Source of the DNA: Pseudomaricurvus alcaniphilus | GTDB taxonomy: Bacteria; Pseudomonadota; Gammaproteobacteria; Pseudomonadales; Cellvibrionaceae | Assembly: GCF_011440395.1 (NCBI RefSeq) | Contig: NZ_JAAOIX010000003.1 | Span: forward strand, 399,247-463,246 | Direction: 5' to 3' | DNA length: 64,000 nucleotides | The notes under the pieces: model-generated | The model's input: only the letters and a program-made list of their open reading frames with translations | Database searches by the model: none | Told to the model about the DNA's origin: nothing | Shown: piece after piece, positions 32,101 through 39,683 of the stretch | How the letters are laid out: each line of letters starts with the position of its first letter | Position numbering within the stretch: position 1 is the stretch's first letter | Made by a program: the position numbers and the translations under genes

Positions 32101-32563
32101 GGATACCGTCAGGCCTCATGAAGTGGATGGCTGTTCCGGCGGTATCCAGCAAAACCCGACCCGGGCCGGCGGGTTGTATATCCCATCCTTATTGTGGAGC
32201 CAGGACGAAAACTTGAGCGCTACCGATTTCGGTATCCCGCAACCCGGTTTGAATATACCTCACACAGGCCTGACAGGTTTTATTCCCGCACCTTGTAATA
32301 ACCACGATATTTGCTATCAAAGCTGTGGCCGCACCCAGAAGGTGTGCGATGATGAAATCTTTGATGATATGGTGGCTGTGTGCAATGCCGCCTATCCCAG
32401 CCCTTGCCCGGCCAGCAAATCTGTATTCCAGTGCCTGGATTATTTTGATGAGGCGGCCTACTGCAACCAGATGGCCAATGAAATCTGGTTGGGGCTGCGT
32501 GCTTTTGGTTCGTCTGCTTACGAGGAACGGCAGGGGCAGTTCTGTAACTGTTGTGGCAGCTGA
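29183..32563 (+). CDS. Secreted MopE-repeat platform protein B with phospholipase A2-like tip
   Basis: The protein has 1,126 residues. The ATG at 29183 is 9 bases after the giant 1 stop with AAGG in between, implying translational coupling. The signal peptide ends FSVHA (about 33). The platform parallels protein A but carries only three MopE-type repeats (about 133-267), followed by the same Ig, Big_1-like and regulatory-like domains. The neck begins GWHCGSQPGG at residue 904. The tip (about 933-1126) is unrelated to A and C. It contains PCNNHDICYQSCG at 1037-1049 followed by CDDEIFDDM, the calcium-loop-adjacent CxxHDxCYxxCG signature of phospholipase A2 (closest in style to group XII and bacterial toxin-linked PLA2), with His1041-Asp1042 as catalytic pair. 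It ends in CNCC. Phospholipid hydrolysis outside the cytoplasm is the likely activity. Confidence 0.82.
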   Translation: MPPSKKSVVFGQGLSRAFGLLLAGLLFSFSVHAEILPGQLEVVSSKRLSFTDYEYVYRLSVSNTGGDVTNLSAKVSAPTSNPVLLDDSLEFADIVAGGSGASVDTFSIRLNRRQANSLNLLTYSFTFDEDNGVVDADEDGYSADEDCDDSDPDINPGVTEIGGNEVDENCDGVADDVDGDGFSAAQNDCNDNDAAINPNVEEIAGNDVDENCDGFVDPGEPDPDDLDGDGFASAEDCDDNDAAINPGADSIPNNGIDEDCDGLDPIVAASLAVRITSPKSLITVGASPLAITGTLDDPSAALTVNGVAVTADAEGNFSANVGLQEGHNSVVARAVKDGTQVTDSIAVSLDLTEPQVTIESHSDGQKVFTDKITVTGLINDIVRGTIEASQASVTVNGVQAAISNRSYSAKNIPLQVGSNSIEVLGVDQVGNVGRRQIAVNYTVPAGRRLEIIGGDDQTAAINTILPEPLAVQVLNDAGEGVGNASVVFRVIQGSGVVAAGTDKEGRAVVVSTDADGMAETPFKLGVRVGSANQKVRAQVVGYETLAVFNASATGNIGNKISINSGNNQRGAVGQLLPEALVVVVTDDGANVVKDARVLFKVTRGRGELSGVGSGEFGSQLQVQTDSDGRATAEYKLGFLAGLDAQRITATLLDAPTDDQGNLQLITAGFSATAFVPADPGATTVSGVVLDNQDNPLSGVTVRISGTERQDATDDQGKFLIEEAPVGPVHLIADGSTTTVEGEFPSLSYNIVTIAGVDNPLSAPIYMVKLNSDGAVFAGPQDVDLELASYPGFKLRIIRNSVTFPDGARQGLVSVTPVNASTVPMAPPNGMQPQFIVTIQPTGTRFDPPAPLTLPNVDGHRPGAQVEMYSYDHDLEEFVSIGLGTVSEDGSLVESNPGVGVVKAGWHCGSQPGGQGCAHNCPDCERCDANCNCVADSSKDGTETSAGGCCYQGSSISKKQSYDDLQSKCKSPVQDTVRPHEVDGCSGGIQQNPTRAGGLYIPSLLWSQDENLSATDFGIPQPGLNIPHTGLTGFIPAPCNNHDICYQSCGRTQKVCDDEIFDDMVAVCNAAYPSPCPASKSVFQCLDYFDEAAYCNQMANEIWLGLRAFGSSAYEERQGQFCNCCGS

Positions 32564-32594
32564 AAGCACGGTGAAATGAACAGAGGAGAGTAAT

Positions 32595-33761
32595 TTGCAA
32601 CGCATTGGTCTGTTGATAGGGTGCGTGTTTTCTATACTGGCGCAGGCCGACGCGCTCAATATTAATACAGCGGATACCCTGGTGATCGATGGCTACGAAA
32701 ATAGTCGCTTCTGGGATGTGGTGTGTAGCGCAAACGAAAAGTCAGTCTGCTACATGGTTGTGTCGGCAACCAGGCTGGTGGCAGACGCAGAGCAGCAGGA
32801 TGTATTGCTCTATGAATTGAATCAGGACGGGCACATAGATAAGGTGGCTTCGTTAAGCTACCCGCAAAAGATATCGCGGGTGAAAGTTACCCGCTCAAAT
32901 TCCGCAGTGGTCGCGCAGTTGAACGGTAGTCAGGGCAACGTCGGTTTGGTTTTATTTGATACCCGGCACGGTCGTGCTACCAATATTACCGACTATATTT
33001 CGAGGTTTGGTGACCAGGGTCAGTTTATCGCTGCAAGCATGGAGCGGGATCACGAAGCCGTAATGCTTTACGGTCACAACCACAAGCTGGAACTGATCTC
33101 GGTTGATGTATTGGCGGGAAAGAAAGCTCGGCAACAGAGTCTGCTTTTGCCCGCTGACGAACACGTATCGATTCTGGATTTCAGTGCCGTAGCGGGCGGC
33201 TACCTGGTTGTGGGGGCTGGACAGGAGCAGGGGCGACGCTATGGCGTGGCGATGATGGCCCTGGATTCCGGCGCCAGCGAGGACCACTATCGCCTTGTTA
33301 ACAACTATTATTACGCAGTAGAAGCCAGGGGACGACACTTGTTGGCTTTTGGTAACTCTATCGTAAAGGATGACTCGGTAGTTACGGTTTTTGAAGGTAG
33401 TGGTCCGGGTTATAAGCATAAAGGAGATTTTCAATTCTCCAAAGCCGGCGGCTTGAATATTGACAATGGCGTTATGTGTGATAAATACGTCTATGAAATT
33501 AGTGCTGATAGCAGCAACAAATTCACCCGCATGCATATAATATTCCACGGAATCAGCCAGGCTTCCGCGGCTAATCCCCAAACGACTCCAGCGACAATCA
33601 TTGTCAACGCCAATACCCCGATTTTGTTTCAATCTGCCCGCATATTCTCTATAAATCAGCAGGCTTTCCTGCTGCTCAACGCCGGTGAATTAAATTCGTC
33701 GTCACGCCAGCTGGAAACCAGGATAATAATGACTAAAGTTATTGGAATAGCGGACTGCTGA
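32595..33761 (+). CDS. Exported protein paired with platform protein B (candidate immunity/accessory)
   Basis: The protein has 388 residues. The TTG start at 32595 is supported by AGAGGAGAG just upstream and by a signal peptide, MQRIGLLIGCVFSILAQADA. The mature part looks beta-rich, with repeated VVSA/LLYEL/VGLVLFDTRHG strands reminiscent of a propeller, but I cannot assign a family. Cysteines occur in VVCSANEKSVCYMV and at the C-terminus (IADC). It begins 31 bases after the PLA2-tipped gene B and is the last gene before a 623-base gap, so it ends the first unit of the island. A periplasmic inhibitor of the PLA2 tip is a reasonable hypothesis with no direct support beyond position and export signal. 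Confidence 0.6.
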   Translation: MQRIGLLIGCVFSILAQADALNINTADTLVIDGYENSRFWDVVCSANEKSVCYMVVSATRLVADAEQQDVLLYELNQDGHIDKVASLSYPQKISRVKVTRSNSAVVAQLNGSQGNVGLVLFDTRHGRATNITDYISRFGDQGQFIAASMERDHEAVMLYGHNHKLELISVDVLAGKKARQQSLLLPADEHVSILDFSAVAGGYLVVGAGQEQGRRYGVAMMALDSGASEDHYRLVNNYYYAVEARGRHLLAFGNSIVKDDSVVTVFEGSGPGYKHKGDFQFSKAGGLNIDNGVMCDKYVYEISADSSNKFTRMHIIFHGISQASAANPQTTPATIIVNANTPILFQSARIFSINQQAFLLLNAGELNSSSRQLETRIIMTKVIGIADC

Positions 33762-34384
33762 TAATTCGGCAGCATCTGTCTCACTGGGCGCACCTGGTCG
33801 CCGCGTAAACCGTGTGCCATGGTTTTGTTTAGGTGTCATAAAATTTTACACATCTGCTGGCTGGGCGGTACAGACTTTCGTAACTTATTGATTTATTTGG
33901 TGCTATAAAAATTGGTGTGATTCTTGCGCAATTGCTTCGTAAGAGTAATAGGGGGCATTTGCGATTGCCGGTGTGCTGCGATAGGCATATTATAGAAGGC
34001 AATAGAGCAATAAAAATAACCAGGGGACAGTAGTCTATTTTTCGTTGGATATCGGGTTTGTGATTACTGTTATGATATTTCACTCTCAGTGAGGATGCCT
34101 GGGGAAGGTGGTCGCCGGGTAAGGCGAAACAATATCATCGCAAAAACTTCTAATAATAGAAATTGGGTGCCGGGATCAATGCACGCTTGTTTCACTTTTG
34201 TCGGCACCATTGAAAAATCAATATGCTTTTTTAAGATCAGCAGGTTTCGCAACGGTGGAAAAGTGCCTATCTGCTTGCTCTGCACGAAAAGACCAGCATT
34301 GCTTGTTGTGCAGCTATTGCCGATAAAAATAGACCCCTTGCGCTACGCCGACTTAAATGCCGCTAAACATTTAGGACTCTAACA
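33762..34384. other. Intergenic region between the two units of the island
   Basis: This stretch of 623 bases is clearly more AT-rich than the flanking genes. No convincing gene is present: a 97-codon open frame on the plus strand (34089-34382) has no ribosome binding site or family features. It likely carries the promoter for gene C; AT-rich candidates such as GCTATAAAAATT near 33900 are present, but no good -35/-10 pair stands out. No strong hairpin with a T-run is visible. Confidence 0.35.
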
Positions 34385-37300
34385 ATGTCACTGTCTCAGC
34401 TTTGTGTCCGTTCTCTGGCCTGTGTTGTCTTGCTACTGTCGTCGTCGTATTTGCGGGCGGACCTGGTTCCCGGGCAGTTGGAAAAGGTGAGTTCCGAGCG
34501 GGTCAGCTTTACCGATTATATTTACACCTACAGACTCACCGTTTCCAATAGCGGCGGTGATGTCAGTAATGTGTCTGCAACTGTTACGGTGCCCACATCA
34601 AATCCCGTGGTGATCGATGGCGCGTTAGCGTTTCCCGACATTCAAGCGGGGGGCAGTGCCTCCAGTAGTGACACCTTTTCCGTGCGCCTGGATAGGCGCC
34701 AGGCCAACAGCCTGGATCAAATGAGTTACAGCTTTACCTTTGACGAAGACCTGGGGGATGTGGATGCCGATGGCGATGGCGCCAACGCGGATGTCGACTG
34801 CGATGACGAGGATCCAGACCGCTATCCGGGCGCTACCGACATTCCCAACAATGGCATCGATGAGGATTGCAGCGGCGCAGACGCTGTTGACAACACCCTG
34901 CTGGATATGGATGGAGACGGGGTAACCCCGGCCGACGGCGACTGCGATGATGACGACGCCGACAGGTATCCTGGCGCGACCGATATACCCAACAACGGAA
35001 TTGATGAAGATTGCAGCGGTGCAGATACTGTCGACAACACCCTGCTGGATATGGACGGTGATGGGGTAACCCCGGCCGACGGCGACTGCGATGATGACGA
35101 CGCTGACAGGTATCCTGGTGCGACCGATATACCCAACAACGGAATTGATGAAGATTGCAGCGGTGCAGATACTGTCGACAATACCTTGCTGGATATGGAC
35201 GGTGACGGGGTAACCCCGGCCGACGGCGATTGCGACGATGACGATGCCGACAGGTATCCTGGCGCGACTGATATACCCGGCAACGGAATTGATGAAGATT
35301 GCGACGGCAGTGACGCGGAAGTGACGCCAGTAGATGCAGACGGGGATGGTTATAACAGTGATGTAGATTGTAATGACAATGACTCGGCCATCAATCCTGG
35401 CGCTACAGAAATAGCCGGCAATGACGTAGATGAAAACTGCGATGGTATTGTGGAGGGCGATTCCCAACCGAATGACGTAGATGGTGACGGGTTTAACGTT
35501 GACGAAGATTGTGACGATAACAATCCGGCGATTAATCCCGATGCGGAGAGTATCCCCAATAACGGTATCGATGAAAACTGTGACGGTGAGGATCCGGTCA
35601 TAGCACCCAGTTTGTCAGTTCGTATATTGAGCCCGGCTTCTTTAATCACCGTGAAAAATACCCCGATTACGGTTAGCGGCACAGTGGATGACACCAGTGC
35701 TGTATTGACGGTAAACGGTACCAAAATAACCCCGACCGATAGCGGAACATTCGAGGCCAGTGTGGCGCTGGTAGAAGGGCACAACTCTGTTGTTGCCCGT
35801 GCGGTAAAAGGTGACCTGCAAGTTACCGATAGCATCTCGGTATCACTCGATCAAACCAAGCCCAATGTGACTATAGAGTCGCACCAAAACGGGCAAAAAG
35901 TCTATGTTGACCAAATAACGGTGACTGGCTTAATCAACGACGTTGTGCGTGGAACCATTGAGCAAAACCAGGCTACGGTCACTGTTAATGGAAAAGAAGC
36001 TGCTATCTCCAATAGAAGTTATTCTGCGAAAAATATTCCGTTAAACGAGGGAAACAACACAATAACGGTCAATGGCGTCGATCAGGTGGGAAATATCGGT
36101 ACTGTTTCCCTCACGGTTAACTACGAGGTATTACAAGGGCGCAAACTCGAATTGGTTAGTGGTCAGGGCCAGAGCGCTAAAATTAACACGGTGCTGGAGC
36201 AACCACTCAAGGTCCGGGTGCTAGATGCAGACTCACAACCTTTGGAGGGCGCCTCCGTTGTGTTTCGTGTAATACAGGGTTCCGGTGCGGTGGGAGTGGG
36301 AACGGGTTCTGCGGGCAGGGCAGTTATACTCACCAGCGATAGTGATGGCTTGGTTGAAACCGCATTCAGATTGGGCTCCAGGGTTGGAACTGACAATCAT
36401 AAAGTCCGCGCTAAAGTTGTCGGTTATGAGGATGATGTAGTATTTACCGCCAGTGCGGAAGGCAATATTGGCAACAAGCTGAGTATTAATTCAGGTAATA
36501 ACCAGCGCGGGGCGGTAGGGCAGATTCTGTCGGAAGCTTTTGTGGTCGCGGTGACGGACGATGGAGCCAACGTGGTGAAAAATGCGCGGGTTAAATTTAC
36601 CGTTACCAAAGGTGGCGGCAAATTGGCCGGCGTTGGTTCGGCAGAGTTTGCCAATACGTTTACTACCCAGACAGACAGTGATGGCAGGGCCACGGCAGAG
36701 TATCGGCTCGGTTATCTGGCGGGTACCGACGCGCAACGGGTCACGGCGACACTACTCGATGCCCCGGAGGGGCAGATTATCACCGCAGGTTTTACCGCCA
36801 CCGGCTATGTCGCTGCCGATCCGGGCCTCACCTCAATTAGCGGGGTTGTGCTGGATAACCAGGATACACCTATACCCGGTGTTACTGTTCGAGTGGAGAA
36901 TTCCGAGCGTCAGGCCGTCACTGACGATGAGGGGCAGTTTGAGATTACTGAGGCTCCTATTGGCCCAGTTCACCTCATCGCCGACGGATCCACAGCGACG
37001 GTTGAGGGCGAGTTTCCATCCCTTTCCTATAACATAGTCACCGTAGCCGGTGTGGATAATCCACTCTCAGCGCCAATTTATATGATCAAGCTGGATACTG
37101 ACGGCGCCGTTTACGCCGGTCCTGAAGACGTAGCGCTGACGCTCAGTTCCTACCCCGGGTTTAAGCTGGAGATTGCCAGGAACTCGGTTACCTTCCCGGA
37201 TGGCTCCAAAGAAGGTTTGATTTCTGTTACTCCGGTGAATGCCGCGAAAGTTCCCATGGCGCCGCCCAACGGCATGCAGCCGCGCTTTATTGTCACCATT

Positions 37301-38458
37301 CAGCCAACGGGTACTCTTTTCGATCCTCCTGCACCCTTGACGCTGCCGAATGTGGACGGCCATGAGCCCGGTGCGCAGGTAGAAATGTATTCCTATGATC
37401 ACGATCTTGAAGAGTTTGTCTCTATTGGTCTCGGAACCGTGAGCGAAGATTCAACCCTGGTCAGGTCCAATCCCGGAGTTGGCGTGGTAAAAGCCGGCTG
37501 GCACTGTGGCAGCCAGCCCGGCGGCAGCGGCTGTGCTCACAACTGCCCCATCTGTCAGGACTGTGATGGTGAATGTAATTGTGTACCTGCCTCGGGAGAC
37601 CCCAGGCTGGCATCATTGGATACCAAGGGCGACTGCAAAAAGCCGGAGTGTAAAGGCGGTAGCGTTAATCAGGTAAATGATGACAGCGACCTGCCGGAAA
37701 ATGCCCAGGATTGCTCTACCTGTGATAACGGCTCTTTGCAGGAGAAGGCCGACGGCAGTACTTGTGATGACGGCAAGTTCTGTACCTCCGCGGATGGCAT
37801 GGCACCAGGCGCCGACGAATGTAAAGATGGCAAATGCAATGGCAAGGAGATCGGCAGGGTCGATGTTGTAACCGGTACCCAGAGCTATGACTTTACCAAA
37901 ATCAAGCAGCTACTCGATGGTGCAGCATTGGCGCAAAAGTTTGTGCCGGGGTGCGAGTCTTCCAGTACCCCTGCCATCAGTGGCAGTTTTGGGGTCAAGA
38001 GCGCCAAGGAGTGCTGTGAATCCCAGAAGAAGATGGTTGACGCCACTGGCTTCGAGGGTAGTGTTTCGGTGACTATCCCGCAAGTGACCTGTCGGGTGCC
38101 GGCCTTTACCTGGGGTTTTGCCACTCTTACCGGTAACTTCGGAGCCGGTGGCTCAGGTGAAATAAAGGCCTCCGGCTACCAGAGCCCGTGTAAGGAAAAT
38201 TGCAGCTGGGAAGTCTCCGGCGCAATCAAGGTGACGGTATCCGGAGGATTGGGAGTTAATGTAATTAGCCCGGATGTGGTGGAAGTATCTGCAGGTCTGG
38301 AAGGTGGTGGCAGTATCACCGTGACCGATTCTTGCGGCTCTATATCGGCAAAAGGCTGTGTCGGTCCTCCCTCCGCGTTCGGCAAGGTTACCCTGGGAGG
38401 TTGGATTGAGAAAAAGATCACTTACACCTTTAATAATCTGGTTGCTTGTTATCCTTAG
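34385..38458 (+). CDS. Secreted MopE-repeat platform protein C with Gly/beta-rich tip
   Basis: The protein has 1,357 residues. It starts MSLSQLCVRSLACVVLLLSS with a signal peptide ending YLRA (25). Six MopE-type repeats lie at about 125-405. Three consecutive ones carry DCDDDDADRYPGATDIP and are nearly identical. The Ig, Big_1-like and carboxypeptidase-regulatory-like domains follow as in A and B. The neck begins GWHCGSQPGG at 1038, and the tip starts about 1067. The tip first shares a Cys-rich linker style with A (GDCKKPEC, CSTCDNGSLQEKADG). It then continues into an unrecognised domain with CCESQKKM and a long Gly/Ser/Val-rich beta region (NFGAGGSGEIKASG, SGGLGVNVIS, GLEGGGSITV) ending LVACYP. 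No catalytic motif is seen. A pore-forming or binding role is possible but unproven. Confidence 0.8.
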   Translation: MSLSQLCVRSLACVVLLLSSSYLRADLVPGQLEKVSSERVSFTDYIYTYRLTVSNSGGDVSNVSATVTVPTSNPVVIDGALAFPDIQAGGSASSSDTFSVRLDRRQANSLDQMSYSFTFDEDLGDVDADGDGANADVDCDDEDPDRYPGATDIPNNGIDEDCSGADAVDNTLLDMDGDGVTPADGDCDDDDADRYPGATDIPNNGIDEDCSGADTVDNTLLDMDGDGVTPADGDCDDDDADRYPGATDIPNNGIDEDCSGADTVDNTLLDMDGDGVTPADGDCDDDDADRYPGATDIPGNGIDEDCDGSDAEVTPVDADGDGYNSDVDCNDNDSAINPGATEIAGNDVDENCDGIVEGDSQPNDVDGDGFNVDEDCDDNNPAINPDAESIPNNGIDENCDGEDPVIAPSLSVRILSPASLITVKNTPITVSGTVDDTSAVLTVNGTKITPTDSGTFEASVALVEGHNSVVARAVKGDLQVTDSISVSLDQTKPNVTIESHQNGQKVYVDQITVTGLINDVVRGTIEQNQATVTVNGKEAAISNRSYSAKNIPLNEGNNTITVNGVDQVGNIGTVSLTVNYEVLQGRKLELVSGQGQSAKINTVLEQPLKVRVLDADSQPLEGASVVFRVIQGSGAVGVGTGSAGRAVILTSDSDGLVETAFRLGSRVGTDNHKVRAKVVGYEDDVVFTASAEGNIGNKLSINSGNNQRGAVGQILSEAFVVAVTDDGANVVKNARVKFTVTKGGGKLAGVGSAEFANTFTTQTDSDGRATAEYRLGYLAGTDAQRVTATLLDAPEGQIITAGFTATGYVAADPGLTSISGVVLDNQDTPIPGVTVRVENSERQAVTDDEGQFEITEAPIGPVHLIADGSTATVEGEFPSLSYNIVTVAGVDNPLSAPIYMIKLDTDGAVYAGPEDVALTLSSYPGFKLEIARNSVTFPDGSKEGLISVTPVNAAKVPMAPPNGMQPRFIVTIQPTGTLFDPPAPLTLPNVDGHEPGAQVEMYSYDHDLEEFVSIGLGTVSEDSTLVRSNPGVGVVKAGWHCGSQPGGSGCAHNCPICQDCDGECNCVPASGDPRLASLDTKGDCKKPECKGGSVNQVNDDSDLPENAQDCSTCDNGSLQEKADGSTCDDGKFCTSADGMAPGADECKDGKCNGKEIGRVDVVTGTQSYDFTKIKQLLDGAALAQKFVPGCESSSTPAISGSFGVKSAKECCESQKKMVDATGFEGSVSVTIPQVTCRVPAFTWGFATLTGNFGAGGSGEIKASGYQSPCKENCSWEVSGAIKVTVSGGLGVNVISPDVVEVSAGLEGGGSITVTDSCGSISAKGCVGPPSAFGKVTLGGWIEKKITYTFNNLVACYP
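34901..35332 (+). repeat. 144-bp tandem repeat encoding three near-identical MopE-type units
   Basis: The sequence CTGGATATGG recurs at 34901, 35045 and 35189, exactly 144 bp apart, and the intervening bases are almost identical. Each unit encodes 48 residues beginning LDMDGDGVTPADGDCDDDD. The near identity at synonymous sites indicates recent expansion by slippage or unequal crossing-over, in contrast to the diverged repeats around it. Confidence 0.85.
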
Positions 38459-38467
38459 GAGATGTTG

Positions 38468-39046
38468 ATGAAGTTTGTGTCGCGCGCTGTAGTTGTAAGG
38501 CTGGCATTGTTCGGGATTATTGTGTTTGCGGGTTCAGGTGCGTGGGGGCAGTCACTGTTGGCAAAGGAAAAGATAGTCTTTGCTCCCGCCAGTGGTGGCA
38601 GTGAGGCTTCTCTTAATTTTAAGGGGCGTATGTTTACCAAAAAGAACGGCCCTAAAATTGATGAGAAATCCAGGGATCGATTTGCCGAGTTTATGTATCG
38701 GGTTATTGAGGTCAACAAGGGCACGGACGTCAACAATGTGATGGACGTCTGGGCCCCAGGTGAGCGCGCTCGATTATTGGAGCTTATGGGTAACCAGGCG
38801 GCACTGGAGCGCAATCGAGCATTGTTCCTGAATATACGCAGCAGCCGCTTGGTGGGTGTTATTGAGTACGGCAGTTTTTATCTGGTATACGTGTTACATG
38901 ACCTGGTCGGCGTGGGCGATTATGTAAAGCTCTATCCCGTCACAGAGCATGACAAAAAGTTATTTTTAAGCAACGGCCTGGTGGACGATTTTTTCTACAG
39001 TGTCATTGCGGAACAGATTATTGGGTACCAGTGGCCGAAAAAGTAA
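38468..39046 (+). CDS. Exported protein paired with platform protein C (first partner)
   Basis: The protein has about 192 residues. I prefer the ATG at 38468 to the one at 38462 because GGAG (38458-38461) lies 6 bases before it and overlaps the gene C stop. The N-terminus (MKFVSRAVVVRLALFGIIVFAGSGAWG) is a signal peptide. The mature protein is basic and mixed alpha/beta with no cysteines; a VGVIEYGSFYLVYVLHDLVG stretch is notable. I recognise no family. It has no resemblance to the genes behind A or B. Its position immediately after the variable tip, with a coupled start, makes it a candidate tip-specific partner or protector. Confidence 0.6.
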   Translation: MKFVSRAVVVRLALFGIIVFAGSGAWGQSLLAKEKIVFAPASGGSEASLNFKGRMFTKKNGPKIDEKSRDRFAEFMYRVIEVNKGTDVNNVMDVWAPGERARLLELMGNQAALERNRALFLNIRSSRLVGVIEYGSFYLVYVLHDLVGVGDYVKLYPVTEHDKKLFLSNGLVDDFFYSVIAEQIIGYQWPKK

Positions 39047-39049
39047 GGT

Positions 39050-39622
39050 TTGCGTGAAGGGTTGTATGAAGTTGCGCTGGAGTGGGGTTGGGTGAGTGTC
39101 CGTACCATAGATTATGCGGATATCAACCCGGTCTATAGGCTGCAGCAGCCCAAGTGGTTGAAAGTGGCGGTACTGTTAATTGCTGGGTTGGTACTGGCAG
39201 TATTAGCTGAAATAGTTGCCAGCCAGTCTGTGACACGAAGTGAAATGATAATTGCTGTCAGTCTGGGTTGTGCCGTGGTGTTTGTATTTGCAGTTGGATT
39301 TTTCAAGCAGTTGTCGAGCGGAGTCTGGACACCATTGTTAGCTGATCGACGTTGTTTGTATGTCATAGCGGCTGCCGATGGTCACAAGTATTTGGTGCTG
39401 CCAAGGGCGGTGGTAAAGAATTTGAAACCCGGCTTGTTTGGGTTAAACAAAAGGGGTTTGCTCATTGAGGTAAATGCTTCGATGTTGAAGGATGAAGAGC
39501 GAGCCCTGATAAGTTCAGAGGTAAATGTCCAGGCTGAAGGTGACGGGACATTAACCATTTCGATTCCCACGGGAATTGTTAACCGGAAAAATGCTATTCG
39601 GGATATCAAAAGTTTAGCGTGA
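39050..39622 (+). CDS. Two-helix membrane protein, second partner of platform protein C
   Basis: The protein has up to 190 residues. Two adjacent transmembrane helices (about 38-57, VAVLLIAGLVLAVLAEIVA, and 65-85, MIIAVSLGCAVVFVFAVGFF) precede a soluble C-terminal domain of about 100 residues that ends NAIRDIKSLA. The TTG start at 39050 has weak support; a GTG at 39092, preceded by GGAG, would still keep both helices. No family is recognised, though the layout recalls small bacterial proteins with an N-terminal hairpin anchor and a YcxB-like cytoplasmic tail. If the tip of C acts on membranes, an inner-membrane protein is the expected form of a protector. This is inference. Confidence 0.5.
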   Translation: MREGLYEVALEWGWVSVRTIDYADINPVYRLQQPKWLKVAVLLIAGLVLAVLAEIVASQSVTRSEMIIAVSLGCAVVFVFAVGFFKQLSSGVWTPLLADRRCLYVIAAADGHKYLVLPRAVVKNLKPGLFGLNKRGLLIEVNASMLKDEERALISSEVNVQAEGDGTLTISIPTGIVNRKNAIRDIKSLA

Positions 39623-39683
39623 AACTCTTGAGAATCAGGCGGAATTCCTGTTCACCCGATGGGTGGATCGGCTGGAGAAAACG

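Noticed and set aside
34089..34382. 97-codon frame immediately before gene C
   Set aside because: No ribosome binding site and unremarkable composition; it ends next to the start of C but shows no signal peptide or conserved motif.
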